Assembly (NCBI RefSeq): GCF_002356335.1
Contig: NZ_AP018165.1
Span: 3,596,001 to 3,660,000, forward strand
Length of the DNA stretch: 64,000 bases
Reading direction: 5' to 3'
DNA from: [Mycobacterium] stephanolepidis
GTDB taxonomy: Bacteria > Actinomycetota > Actinomycetes > Mycobacteriales > Mycobacteriaceae
This document shows, one piece after another, positions 15,227 to 23,364 of this stretch (positions are counted from its first letter, which is position 1; every line of letters starts with the position of its first letter). Under the pieces are notes generated by a model. That model had not been told where the DNA came from, searched no databases, and saw only the letters and a program-made list of their open reading frames with translations. The position numbers and the translations under genes were made by a program.

Positions 15227-16453
15227 TCACTCGAACTTCACGTCCCAGCCAAGGGCCTTGTAACGGCGCACTTCCCGCTCCCGTGCCGCCTTCTCGGCTT
15301 TCTCCTGCTCAGACCAATCACCGATAACCCCCGGTGAAGCTACCGGCATGTCGCCCAAGAACTCGTCGGTGTTGTCGTAGTTGATCAGGATCTGCGGTGT
15401 CGCCTTCTCACCATCGTCCTCGCCCTTGCCACCGCGACCGTGCGCGCCAGCGCCGCCCATCATCCCCATCGGGCCACCACCACGCACACCGGCAGCACCC
15501 ACCGCCGCAGGGTTGATGCCCGACCCATTGCCGCCAGCGGCACCGCCCGGCAGTCCAGCGCCACCACGAAGCGCACTCAACCCTCCGGGGCCGCCAGCAC
15601 CTGCACCCGACCCACCGACGCCTGTGCCAGTGCCCGTTGACGATGGAGAGAATCCTGCCGCCGTCGTACTACCCAACGGGAGACCGGAACCTCCCGAGCC
15701 AGAACCTAATCCAGAACCTGCACCACCGGAACCCGAACCAGCGCCCGATCCCGATCCCTGACCACCACCAGAACCGCTGCCCTGGCCACCACCCTGACCT
15801 TGCCCCTGTCCAGCTCCAGCCTGCTTTGCATCACCGCCGGCCAGCTGCGGCTTGGTGTCCTTGTTGGCCAATCCGTCGGACGATGGCGGGGTCTGGGTAC
15901 CGCCGCCAGAACCGCCCCCGCCGTTGCCTCCCCCGCCGCCGTTTCCACCACCCTGATCGCCGGGCATCGCCCCCAGCTGCTGCACATCGGGGTCCGTCAC
16001 TTTGGGACGGTCCGTCGACATCGGATTGGTGTAGGTGCTTTGCGCCGCAGCACGAATCGCATTGAGAGCCTGCTGCTTTTCGTCCTTCGAAGCATTCTTA
16101 TCCGGCACCGGATAGCTGTTCGGAACCCTGCTGGCCGCGATCAGCGTCTCGCCATCCTGCTCCGCAGCCTGGCTCAGCTTCCCCGCCTCGGCCGCCAAAC
16201 CGGTATCCGGGGCAGCAATCTTCTTGTAGGTGCGATCCACCGCGTCGTACGCCGAATTCGCAGCCTCACCCGACCACGACTCGGAATCGAGCAGCTTGCT
16301 ACGCACTTTCATCGCGGTATCCACCGAATCAGAAACGGCCCCATAAACATTGGTCCATCGGTCCGACTCGGCACGGGCCGACTCCACACCCAACCCAGTC
16401 AGCTTGGAAACGATCTCCTGATGCGACATCCCCTGCCAGCCATCATCAGCCAT
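15227..16453 (-). CDS. Gly-rich PPE/WXG-like T7SS protein
   Basis: A 408-aa protein starting at ATG 16453 (GTG 16456 also possible). Residues 1-165 are helical with a WSG turn (LDSESWSGEAANSAYDAV, near residue 60), like PPE or EspB-type substrates. Residues 165-345 are a low-complexity Gly/Ser/Ala-rich region. The C-terminus returns to ordered sequence: TPQILINYDNTDEFLGDM and VIGDWSEQEKAEKAARERE. There is no Sec signal. Such proteins are secreted by ESX systems and may form pores or scaffolds. It lies between the DUF3558 lipoprotein and WXG100 genes in one operon. Confidence 0.72.
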   Translation of the reverse strand: MADDGWQGMSHQEIVSKLTGLGVESARAESDRWTNVYGAVSDSVDTAMKVRSKLLDSESWSGEAANSAYDAVDRTYKKIAAPDTGLAAEAGKLSQAAEQDGETLIAASRVPNSYPVPDKNASKDEKQQALNAIRAAAQSTYTNPMSTDRPKVTDPDVQQLGAMPGDQGGGNGGGGGNGGGGSGGGTQTPPSSDGLANKDTKPQLAGGDAKQAGAGQGQGQGGGQGSGSGGGQGSGSGAGSGSGGAGSGLGSGSGGSGLPLGSTTAAGFSPSSTGTGTGVGGSGAGAGGPGGLSALRGGAGLPGGAAGGNGSGINPAAVGAAGVRGGGPMGMMGGAGAHGRGGKGEDDGEKATPQILINYDNTDEFLGDMPVASPGVIGDWSEQEKAEKAAREREVRRYKALGWDVKFE

Positions 16454-16468
16454 CACTCACACCCCATT

Positions 16469-17077
16469 TCACTTCGGAAGAGTCGGAGCCACCGCAGCAG
16501 CCACCTCGGTCGCTTTCGCGCACGGATCGGGCACATCTTTGGCTTCCTGGACATCCACAACCACCACGACAACAGCGACTGTTGCCTGTTGCGACGGCAG
16601 GATCACGGTGCAGGTAGGTACCGAAGCGACACGGCCCTGGTAAATCACTCCGTCAAGGCCGGCCACCGTGATGGGCTGAGGATTGGTGTATAGCTCAGGA
16701 TCCAGGTAAGCCGACACCTTGGTGTTAGCGACCGTCAATTCCGCCGTCCAACCGCCACTGAGCCCCTTCCATTGGCAGCCACGCAACTGCGGATCCTGAG
16801 TGCCTACATCGGTCACCTTCGCCGAATCCAAACCCCAAGAGCGAATCTGCTCAGCTGAATAGCCAAAGCACGGGTCGTAACTCGTGCCGTCATTCCAATG
16901 GCTCGGCGGCGGGTGCGGAGCCGTCAATGTGCTCGACACCTGAGGTTGCGAACTCGCAGTGGCCGACGCCGAAGACGGCGCTGAACCGGTGCTATCCGCT
17001 GGCTTCGTGATGCCCGTCGATGTCGAGCATCCGGCCATCAACAGCGCCGCCGCGCACGCTAAGCCCATCCGCATCAT
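16469..17077 (-). CDS. DUF3558-type lipoprotein
   Basis: A 202-aa lipoprotein: signal MMRMGLACAAALLMAGC with lipobox Cys at residue 17, a Ser/Thr/Pro linker, then a DUF3558-like domain. The hallmark is YDPCFGYSAEQIRSWGLD followed by a second Cys in LRGCQWKG and a later Cys pair (VPTCTVILP, VPDPCAKATEV). The family is common in mycobacteria and often encoded near ESX or cell-envelope genes; its function is not known. The start overlaps the stop of the upstream gene by one base (TGATG). Confidence 0.75.
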   Translation of the reverse strand: MMRMGLACAAALLMAGCSTSTGITKPADSTGSAPSSASATASSQPQVSSTLTAPHPPPSHWNDGTSYDPCFGYSAEQIRSWGLDSAKVTDVGTQDPQLRGCQWKGLSGGWTAELTVANTKVSAYLDPELYTNPQPITVAGLDGVIYQGRVASVPTCTVILPSQQATVAVVVVVVDVQEAKDVPDPCAKATEVAAAVAPTLPK

Positions 17078-17472
17078 CAGTACTTCACCGTCGCCGTTCC
17101 GTCCTTGTACGGGTTTATGCGCCCAGCGTTGCGTTCCTCGGTGTTGCGAAACAACATCTCCGTAGCGATGAAGTGGTCGGCGTGACTCTTGTAATGGGCG
17201 GAGATTTTCTTCAGGGCATCAACGGCCGCTGCACGCTGCTCTGCGTAGTGCTGGGCCGCCGCCTGTCCAGAGGGCAGGTCCCCGAGCGCGAGTTGTTGTT
17301 CACGGCTCACCGCTGAAATTTGCGTCTCGACCAAGTCCCGGGCCCGCAACATGTCCCCAGCGAGTTCCATGCCGTAGCCGTCTTTGAACTTCAGAGTGGT
17401 GCGGGCGGCCTCAGCGGCTTCCTGTCGGGCATCTTGGGACATCCCGTTGATGTCGAACTTGTACTCACCCAC
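17077..17472 (-). CDS. ESX-type helical protein, first gene of the cluster
   Basis: A 131-aa protein, GTG start at 17472 with GAGGTGG upstream. It is two long helices (ARQEAAEAARTTLKFKDGYG; LVETQISAVSREQQLALGDL) plus a third (YAEQRAAAVDALKKISAHYK), without a clear WxG and without a signal peptide. Its size and helical form resemble WXG100-related or EspC-like ESX proteins. A promoter-like element lies about 46 bp upstream. It is translationally coupled to the DUF3558 lipoprotein gene. The family call is tentative. Confidence 0.6.
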   Translation of the reverse strand: MGEYKFDINGMSQDARQEAAEAARTTLKFKDGYGMELAGDMLRARDLVETQISAVSREQQLALGDLPSGQAAAQHYAEQRAAAVDALKKISAHYKSHADHFIATEMLFRNTEERNAGRINPYKDGTATVKY

Positions 17473-17518
17473 AGACCACCTCGCCTTTCATCGTCACAAC
17501 CGGCATTCATCTAGATAG

Positions 17519-17556
17519 GACGACACTAGGGACAAATCGGTTCCAACAATTTTCAA
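17519..17556 (-). promoter_or_regulatory. ECF-like promoter element, copy 2
   Basis: In the minus direction the element reads TTGAAAATTGTTGGAACC, then 16 bases, then CGTC, then CTATCTAG, about 46 bp before the first gene of the effector cluster. It shares a 16-mer with one mismatch with 12912-12927. GGAACC and CGTC fit an ECF sigma-factor promoter. The match in position before two minus-strand units supports regulation; the sigma assignment is inferred. Confidence 0.45.
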
Positions 17557-17610
17557 GGCATTTGGCAGCCGCGGGAGAGCGGAGAAATTCGCTGGTCGCT
17601 GGGGGGTTCC

Positions 17611-18135
17611 TCAGCCCCTCACTATGAACGGCGGCAATAGTCGATACCTCCAATACGTGAGGACATTCCCGTTGTCCATCCTCGCCGTAGCTTTCCGATA
17701 ACACTCAGCGAGACGTTCGACATAACGCCTGTTGACCTCAGTCCTATGGGCAACGGCCTTCATCGAGTCGGCCATCTGCTCGGGCCCCAGAACAGCGGGC
17801 CTCATTGCCTCAAAGCGGGCTCGACTCTCCTGGGTAGTCCCGAGGTCGTAGAGGGCCAAATGCAGCTCTTTGATCTGACGCGGGCTCGGCGACCGAATGC
17901 CTTCATCTTCAACGATTTTCAGCTTCTCCACCGCTTCAAGCATTACGCGGGATGCGGCCGGCCTCCAGTCCTTGATCTCATAGTTTTTGCACGCCTTCGA
18001 GACATCCCGCAGCACCGCCCGTAGCTGCCCCCTCAGTTCTCGCTGCCGCTTGCTAACAGCGCTCCCAATGCTCAGCAACGCCGGGACCGCGATGGCGAGT
18101 GCTGCCATCCACCACGCAAGATCCCAAAGCTTCAC
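17611..18135 (-). CDS. membrane-anchored helical protein, unknown
   Basis: A 174-aa protein with one N-terminal transmembrane helix (LAWWMAALAIAVPALLSIGSA) and a long charged helical body (RQRELRGQLRAVLRDVSKAC, LKIVEDEGIRSPSPRQIKEL). GTG start at 18135. It stands apart from the effector operon, 138 bp upstream of it, at the island's right end. I do not recognise the family. Confidence 0.5.
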   Translation of the reverse strand: MKLWDLAWWMAALAIAVPALLSIGSAVSKRQRELRGQLRAVLRDVSKACKNYEIKDWRPAASRVMLEAVEKLKIVEDEGIRSPSPRQIKELHLALYDLGTTQESRARFEAMRPAVLGPEQMADSMKAVAHRTEVNRRYVERLAECYRKATARMDNGNVLTYWRYRLLPPFIVRG

Positions 18136-18246
18136 CGCAGAAGTGTTTCATGTGCACGCTCGATGTCGACGTCTGTTTGAGCTCCGATCGCCATCGCCGC
18201 TTGCGCGGTGCGCAGCTAACGCAAGGCTGGCGGGACCTTCAAAGAC

Positions 18247-18393
18247 GATGCAGGTCTGCCCATGCGCGTCATCGCCGACTCACTCGGCCAGGCTGACATC
18301 CTGACCACATAGCGGCACTATCTGGCTCGCGGCAAGGCGCATCCGGAGGCCCCGACCGTGCTGGATCGCATGCTGGAACACCCTGCGAATTAA
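18247..18393 (+). pseudogene. tyrosine integrase C-terminal remnant
   Basis: The frame reads DAGLPMRVIADSLGQADILTT, then a TAG at 18310-18312, then RHYLARGKAHPEAPTVLDRM up to TAA at 18391. This is the end of a phage-type tyrosine recombinase: LRVIADSLGHAD-like helix, then TTxRHYL with the Arg/His and the catalytic Tyr of the R-H-R-Y set. The upstream catalytic domain is missing, with a stop shortly before. It lies 80 bp from attR, the normal place for an integrase gene, which supports integrase-mediated insertion at the tRNA and later loss of mobility. Confidence 0.75.
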
Positions 18394-18436
18394 GGGAGAC
18401 TTTTTGGAGACCTGAGGTGACACAGGGAAAGAAAAA

Positions 18437-18472
18437 CCCCAGGCCAGAGGAAATTAATCCTCTGGCCTGGGG
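18437..18472 (-). terminator. terminator after tRNA-fMet (island-borne)
   Basis: A perfect 14-bp stem (arms 18437-18450 and 18459-18472) with an 8-nt loop lies directly 3' of the intact tRNA. A T-rich run follows in the minus direction (near 18430-18436). Its core AGGCCAGAG/CTCTGGCCT also occurs in the hairpin at 8639-8674, so the element carries its own version of the host terminator. Confidence 0.75.
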
Positions 18473-18517
18473 ACCTAGTAGCGGGGACAGGATTTGAACC
18501 TGCGACCTCTGGGTTAT
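18473..18517 (-). repeat. attR: 45-bp direct repeat inside tRNA-fMet
   Basis: Identical to 8676-8720. It forms the 3' half of the intact tRNA gene, so the integrating element restored the tRNA it entered. Confidence 0.88.
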
Positions 18518-18552
18518 GAGCCCAGCGAGCTACCGAGCTGCTCCACCCCGCG
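18479..18552 (-). tRNA. initiator tRNA-fMet (CAT anticodon)
   Basis: The minus strand begins CGCGGGGTGGAGCAG and ends TCCTGTCCCCGCTA with no encoded CCA. The acceptor stem pairs from position 2 on while position 1 (C) faces T72, a mispair typical of initiators. The anticodon stem CTGGG/CCCAG has the three consecutive G-C pairs of initiator tRNAs around loop CTCATAA. The D-arm and T-arm (GGTTCAAATCC) are normal. The 3' half comes from the integrated element. Confidence 0.93.
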
Positions 18553-18638
18553 GTGGTGAACACAAGGTTACCGGGCGCAGTGCGTGCCACCAAATCGTTT
18601 ACCTGGCCTGCGGTTACACACCCACGAACGCCTCGGCT

Positions 18639-18692
18639 GAGTGTCACTTTTCGGATATCTATCTCGGACTTTGGCCCGAAAAGTCGACACTC
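18639..18692. repeat. 54-nt palindromic intergenic repeat, copy A
   Basis: The ends GAGTGTCACTTTTCGG and CCGAAAAGTCGACACTC pair imperfectly. A similar 54-nt palindrome stands at 34130-34183. It lies just 3' of the UPF0182 gene, where it could also serve as a terminator. Confidence 0.45.
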
Positions 18693-18700
18693 GGCGGAAG

Positions 18701-21667
18701 TTACTTGGCCTGTGTGAACTTCGTCATCGCGTCGTCAAGGCTCTTCAGCGCTTGCCCATACCGGGCGAAGTCCCCACTCTTCTGGGCATCCTTCACCTCA
18801 CCGATGGCCCGCTGAACCTCCTGCAGCGCCGCGGCCTTCGTGGAGGACAGCTCCGAGGACCCCGCGGGCGGCGGTGCCACCGGAGGGACGATCGGAACGC
18901 TCTGGCCGCTGGGAGGCGGCGGGTTCACACTTCCGGGTTCTGCCGCCGGAGCGGTGGCCGTCGCACCGGCACCGGGCCCGAACACCATGTCCAGGGCATC
19001 CCTGACCGTGGTCGCGTAGCCGACCTTGCCGTTGTAGAACATGCCCACACGGATCAGACGCGGATACGAGGACTGATCACCCTGGCCCGGCGAGGCGTAC
19101 AGCGGCTCGACGAACAACAATCCACCGTTGGCCACCGGCAGTGTCAGCAGATTGCCCCACCGCAGGATGTTCTGGTTCTTGATGATGCCGACATGCGAGG
19201 ACACCTGGTTGTCGGTGGTGATCGCATTGTTCACCAGCTTGGGCCCCTGCACCGTTCCGGGAACCGTCAAAACGGTGATCTTCCCGTAGGTTTCGGGATC
19301 GGAGCTGGCACTGACGTAGGCAGCCAGAAAGTCACGCTGGAATCTGTTGAGCGCACTCGTCAATTGGAATGACGCCGCGCTGTCATTCCTCGTAATGTCT
19401 TTCGCCACGATGTAATACGGCGGCTGCGAACCGGTGGACGCGTTTGGGTCATCGGGCACCTGCCAGAAATCACTGGTGGAGAAGAAGGTCACCGGGTCGT
19501 TGACGTGGTAGCGCGCCAACAGCGTCCGCTGCACCTTGAAGAGATCCTCCGGGTAGCGCAGATGCCGCGCCAGATCCGACGAGATGTCACTCTTCGGCTT
19601 TACCGTTCCAGGGAAGATCTTCATCCATGCCTTGAGCACGGGATCCTTCTCGTCCTGCTGATACAGAGTGACGGTGCCGTCGTACGCGTCCACCGTCGCC
19701 TTGACCGAGTTCCGGATATACGACACCTGCTGGTTGGGCAGCGCTCCCCCGGTCTTGCCGACCTGGCTGTCAAAGGTGGCCTCCGACAATGACGTCTGCT
19801 GCGAGTAGGGGTAGTTGTCCAGCGTGGTGTAGCCGTCGACGATCCAGACCATGCGCTTATCGACGATCGCCGGGTAGGTCCCGCTGTCGACTGTCAGCCA
19901 CGGCGCCACCGCTTCCACACGCTGGCTCGGGTCCCGGTTGAACAGGATCTTGCTGTTGTCCCCAATAACGTTGGAGAACAGGAAGTTCCGTTCGGCGTAT
20001 TTCAGACCGAAGACCGTACGCGCCAACGCACCGCCAACCGGCACGCCGCCGGTTCCGGTATAGGTGCTGTTCTTGGTTCCGGAATTGTTCTCATAGTCGT
20101 ATTCACGATCGTCACCGTTCTTGCCGACGATCGCGTAGTCGTTGGTATCGCTGGCGATGATCGGGCCGTAATAGACGCGTGGCTGCGCCAGCGCCGCCGG
20201 GCCGTCGGACAAGATCTTGCCGTTGTCATCGACGGCATTCACCAGGAACTCCGGGTACCCGCCGTTCTCGTCCGGCTTGTCGGCCACTCCCCGCACGGTG
20301 TTGGCCGGGGCGGCGATGAATCCGTTGCCGTGGGTGTAGACGGTGTGCCGGTTGATCCAGTCGCGCTGGTTATCGCGAAGCTTGGCCGGATCGAGCTCGC
20401 GTGCGGCCACGACATAGTCGCGCAGCGAACCGCTCCTGTCCTGGTACCGATCGATCGACAACGAATCGGGGAAGGCGTAGAAGTTCTTGCCCTGCTGCAA
20501 CTGAGTGAAGGCCGGGCTCACGATGTTGGGATCCAAGACCCGGATGTTGGCGATCGTGGACCGGTCGGCCGCAACCTGCTTGGCCAGTTGCTCACTACCG
20601 GCGGGCGCCGATGCGGTACCGCTGTAGTCCCGGTAGGTCACGACATCGTCGGTCAGTCCGTAGGCGTCGCGCGTCGCCTTGATGCTGCGCGCGATGTACT
20701 CGCTTTCCTTCTGCGCAGCATTGGGTTTGACGCTGAACTGTTCCACGATGAGTGGCCATCCGGCACCGACCACCAACGAGGACAGCAGCAGCAGTGCCAG
20801 GCCGATCGCGGGAATCCGCAGATCCTTGAGCACCAGTGCCGAGAACACCGCGACCGCACAGATCACCGCGATGGCCAGCAGGATGAGCTTGGCCGGCAGC
20901 ACCGCATTGATATCGGTGTAACCAGCGCCGGTGAACGGCTTCCCCGCCCGCGTGTGCGAAAGCAGTTCGTACCGATCGAGCCAGTACGCGGCGACCTTGA
21001 GCAGCACCAGAATTCCGGCAAGAGTCACCAGCTGAATACGTGCCGGGCGCGACAGCGTGCCGGAACGACCAGACAGCCGAATGCCACCAAAGATGTAGTG
21101 CACCAATGCGTTGACGATGAGCGCGACGAAGACCGCGATGAACAGGTACGTCAGCACGAACCGGTAGAACGGCAGCTCGAAGGCGAAAAACCCGAGGTCC
21201 AGACCGAACTGCGGATCCTTGATGCCGAAATCCCCGCCCTCCAAAAACAGCTGCACGGGCATCCAATAGCTTTGGGCCACAATGCCGGCCAGCACCCCGA
21301 TGAGCACCGGAACACCGATGACGAAGAGCCGCACCCGCGACAGGATCAGGGCCCGGTACTGCGCCAGCGCGTCGCCCGGCCCCTTGGTGGGCACGAACAC
21401 GGGCCGCGCCCGGTATGCCAATCCGAAGCCCGCGAAAACCACGGCACCAACCAAGATTCCGACGATCAGGAACAAGGCCACGCGGGTCAGCAGCACGGTC
21501 GTGAACACGCCACGGAATCCGAGCTCGCCGAACCACAGCCACTTGATGTAGGTGTCGACCAGGCGCGGGCCGATCAATAACAACACCACGATCACCAACG
21601 CCGCGGCGACCAGTCGCCGGCTCCGTCGGGTCAGTCGTGGCAGAGCCCCATTCGGCCGCATTCCCAC
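18701..21667 (-). CDS. UPF0182 integral membrane protein (Rv3193c-type)
   Basis: A 988-aa protein. Residues 1-320 contain about seven transmembrane helices (for example [60 protein letters not shown]). A large exported domain follows ([40 protein letters not shown]). The C-terminus is Pro/Ala-rich and ends in a helix ([18 protein letters not shown]). Length and order match the UPF0182 family of actinobacteria; function is not established. The start GTG 21667 gives [21 protein letters not shown] 21661 is an alternative. It lies next to the PDZ-Lon protease gene as in M. tuberculosis. Confidence 0.9.
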   Translation of the reverse strand: MGMRPNGALPRLTRRSRRLVAAALVIVVLLLIGPRLVDTYIKWLWFGELGFRGVFTTVLLTRVALFLIVGILVGAVVFAGFGLAYRARPVFVPTKGPGDALAQYRALILSRVRLFVIGVPVLIGVLAGIVAQSYWMPVQLFLEGGDFGIKDPQFGLDLGFFAFELPFYRFVLTYLFIAVFVALIVNALVHYIFGGIRLSGRSGTLSRPARIQLVTLAGILVLLKVAAYWLDRYELLSHTRAGKPFTGAGYTDINAVLPAKLILLAIAVICAVAVFSALVLKDLRIPAIGLALLLLSSLVVGAGWPLIVEQFSVKPNAAQKESEYIARSIKATRDAYGLTDDVVTYRDYSGTASAPAGSEQLAKQVAADRSTIANIRVLDPNIVSPAFTQLQQGKNFYAFPDSLSIDRYQDRSGSLRDYVVAARELDPAKLRDNQRDWINRHTVYTHGNGFIAAPANTVRGVADKPDENGGYPEFLVNAVDDNGKILSDGPAALAQPRVYYGPIIASDTNDYAIVGKNGDDREYDYENNSGTKNSTYTGTGGVPVGGALARTVFGLKYAERNFLFSNVIGDNSKILFNRDPSQRVEAVAPWLTVDSGTYPAIVDKRMVWIVDGYTTLDNYPYSQQTSLSEATFDSQVGKTGGALPNQQVSYIRNSVKATVDAYDGTVTLYQQDEKDPVLKAWMKIFPGTVKPKSDISSDLARHLRYPEDLFKVQRTLLARYHVNDPVTFFSTSDFWQVPDDPNASTGSQPPYYIVAKDITRNDSAASFQLTSALNRFQRDFLAAYVSASSDPETYGKITVLTVPGTVQGPKLVNNAITTDNQVSSHVGIIKNQNILRWGNLLTLPVANGGLLFVEPLYASPGQGDQSSYPRLIRVGMFYNGKVGYATTVRDALDMVFGPGAGATATAPAAEPGSVNPPPPSGQSVPIVPPVAPPPAGSSELSSTKAAALQEVQRAIGEVKDAQKSGDFARYGQALKSLDDAMTKFTQAK

Positions 21668-21784
21668 GTCGCTACGCTCCTCGTCGAGTGTTCAAGCACG
21701 GCTCAATTTTCGCGCTTCGATTCTCAGCCCCACTGTAGCCGCAGTACAGCGGGCATCGGCCAGCATCGAAGGTGGTGAGGCTCG

Positions 21785-22819
21785 CTAACAACTGGGCGCT
21801 TGACCACCACGATCAAGGGCGTTCAGTCCATCAACCGCTTCGGCCAACGTGCCGACCTTGACCATGGTGAGCCCCTGCCCGCCGTCCGTCTTGGCCTCGG
21901 CACAGTTGGCCGCCGGCACCAAGAACACCGTTGCTCCAGCGTCTTTGGCTGCCTGCATCTTGTGCGTGATTCCACCGATGGGCCCTACCTTGCCCTCGGC
22001 ATCGATGGTTCCCGTTCCAGCAACAAACTTTCCACCGTCGAGTTCACCGGGCGTCAGCTTGTCGATCACCGCGAGGCTGAACATCAGTCCGGCCGACGGC
22101 CCACCGATATTGGCCAGGTTGAAATCAATGGTGAACGGCGCCCACGGCGCCTGCACAACGCCGACCCCCAGGAACCCGTAGTCACGATCCCCGTTCTTGC
22201 CGAGCGTGATCTTCACCGATTCCGTCTTACTGCTGCCCTCGGGGTTCTTGCGCTTGTAATCCAGCGTCACCGCCTCACCCGGCTTGGTCGCCTTGAGTAC
22301 TCCGGTGAATTCCTCAAGGTTGGCGACCGGTCGCCCATTCACCGCGGTGATCGCATCGTTCTCCTGCAGCTTGCCCTTGGACGGTCCTTCATCGCTGATG
22401 GTCAGAACGGTCACTGCCGTCGGGTACTTGAGGTATCCGAGCGCGGCGAACTCGGCACTCTCCTCGGACTTCTTGAACTCGAGGTCGTTTTCCTTGTCTA
22501 CCTGGTCCTTGGACCGATTGGGCGGGTACACCGCGTCCCGCGGGACCAACTGCTCACGCCCGCTCGCCCACAACCGCAGCGCATCGGCCAATGTCAGTCC
22601 GTCGCGCTGGGAGACCGTCGTCATGTTGAGGTGGCCCGACACCGGATCGACCGTGGTGCCCTTGATGTCGACGACCTCCTTGCCCTCGACCTGGCCGAGG
22701 GTGTTGAAGGTCGGACCCGGTCCCAGGGACACGAATGGCACGGTGATCACCGACATCAACAACGCGAAGGCGATGATCGGGACCAGCGCGACCAGCAGCG
22801 TCGCTACGCGGCGATTCAT
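21785..22819 (-). CDS. YlbL-type PDZ/Lon-fold membrane protease (Rv3194c-type)
   Basis: A 344-aa protein: an N-terminal transmembrane anchor (VATLLVALVPIIAFALLMSV), a PDZ domain around residues 135-220 (LQENDAITAVNGRPVANLEE), and a C-terminal S16 Lon-type proteolytic domain. The catalytic Ser is in NIGGPSAGLMFSLAVIDKLT and the Lys in IGGITHKMQAAKDAGAT. No ATPase module is present, as is normal for this family. It would cleave membrane or exported proteins on the outer face. Confidence 0.9.
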   Translation of the reverse strand: MNRRVATLLVALVPIIAFALLMSVITVPFVSLGPGPTFNTLGQVEGKEVVDIKGTTVDPVSGHLNMTTVSQRDGLTLADALRLWASGREQLVPRDAVYPPNRSKDQVDKENDLEFKKSEESAEFAALGYLKYPTAVTVLTISDEGPSKGKLQENDAITAVNGRPVANLEEFTGVLKATKPGEAVTLDYKRKNPEGSSKTESVKITLGKNGDRDYGFLGVGVVQAPWAPFTIDFNLANIGGPSAGLMFSLAVIDKLTPGELDGGKFVAGTGTIDAEGKVGPIGGITHKMQAAKDAGATVFLVPAANCAEAKTDGGQGLTMVKVGTLAEAVDGLNALDRGGQAPSC

Positions 22820-22880
22820 GCCTGCACCCTATGGCAAGCCCTGCTCGGGACCCCGTCGGTAGTCTCATGGTGGAGGTCCG

Positions 22881-23294
22881 ATGAACGATCATACCCCCGT
22901 CCTGCTGTACGACGGCGTGTGCGCACTGTGCAACGGAGCGGTGAAGAAGATCCTGCGTGACGACAAGGTCGGAACGATGCGATTCGCGGCGCTCGACAGT
23001 GAATACGGCAAGCAGGTGATCGCGCGGCACCCCGAACTCGTCGGTGTCGATTCCTTCGTGATCGTCGACAACCCGGGCGATCCTGCCGAACGAATTCATA
23101 TCCGGTCCGACGGAGTACTGCGCATCATCGACTATCTGGGCGGCACCCGACGAGCCTCCCTCATCGCACTGGTCCCGCGCCCCATCCGCGATGCGCTCTA
23201 CCGGCTGGTCGCCCGAATCCGATACCGGGTGTTCGGCCGGTACGACACCTGCCCGTTGCCGCCTCCGGAGGTTCGGGCGCGCTTCCTGGCCTGA
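22881..23294 (+). CDS. DCC-family thiol-disulfide oxidoreductase-like protein
   Basis: A 137-aa protein of the DUF393/DCC family, a thioredoxin-like fold. The hallmark DxxCxxC is in LLYDGVCALCNGAVKKIL near residues 10-20, followed by MRFAALDSEYGKQV. GGAGG stands at suitable distance before ATG 22881. It probably acts on thiols or disulfides in the cytosol. In M. tuberculosis I recall no such gene between the Rv3194c and Rv3195 homologues, so it is likely a local insertion. Confidence 0.85.
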   Translation: MNDHTPVLLYDGVCALCNGAVKKILRDDKVGTMRFAALDSEYGKQVIARHPELVGVDSFVIVDNPGDPAERIHIRSDGVLRIIDYLGGTRRASLIALVPRPIRDALYRLVARIRYRVFGRYDTCPLPPPEVRARFLA

Positions 23295-23364
23295 TCCCAC
23301 GCCAAAACGGGTGCGTTCACTGACAGCGTGATCCGGCCATGTCTACCAGCGGTACCGTGGAGAT

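Larger units (their letters stand above)
8676..18517. mobile_element. genomic island in tRNA-fMet with T7SS-type effector cargo
   Basis: The island is bounded by the 45-bp att repeats at 8676-8720 and 18473-18517. It carries a decayed tyrosine-integrase tail next to the right end and a frameshifted phage-type gene inside. Its other genes, all on the minus strand, encode WXG100/PPE-like proteins, lipoproteins, a GH19 hydrolase fusion and an HNH toxin. No capsid, tail, replication or conjugation genes are present. An AT-rich patch at about 11985-12100 contrasts with the GC-rich surroundings. It is probably a remnant of an integrative element or prophage that kept its cargo and lost mobility. 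Confidence 0.85.

Noticed and set aside
15381..16065. Pro-rich proteins on the plus strand opposite the Gly-rich gene
   Set aside because: They are reverse-strand shadows of the Gly/Ser-rich repeat; no RBS or domain, and the minus frame has the conserved helical ends.
8676..18517. Intact prophage
   Set aside because: No capsid, tail, terminase, lysis-holin or replication genes, and the integrase is only a short tail. The GH19 protein has a WxG front and an immunity-like neighbour instead of a holin.
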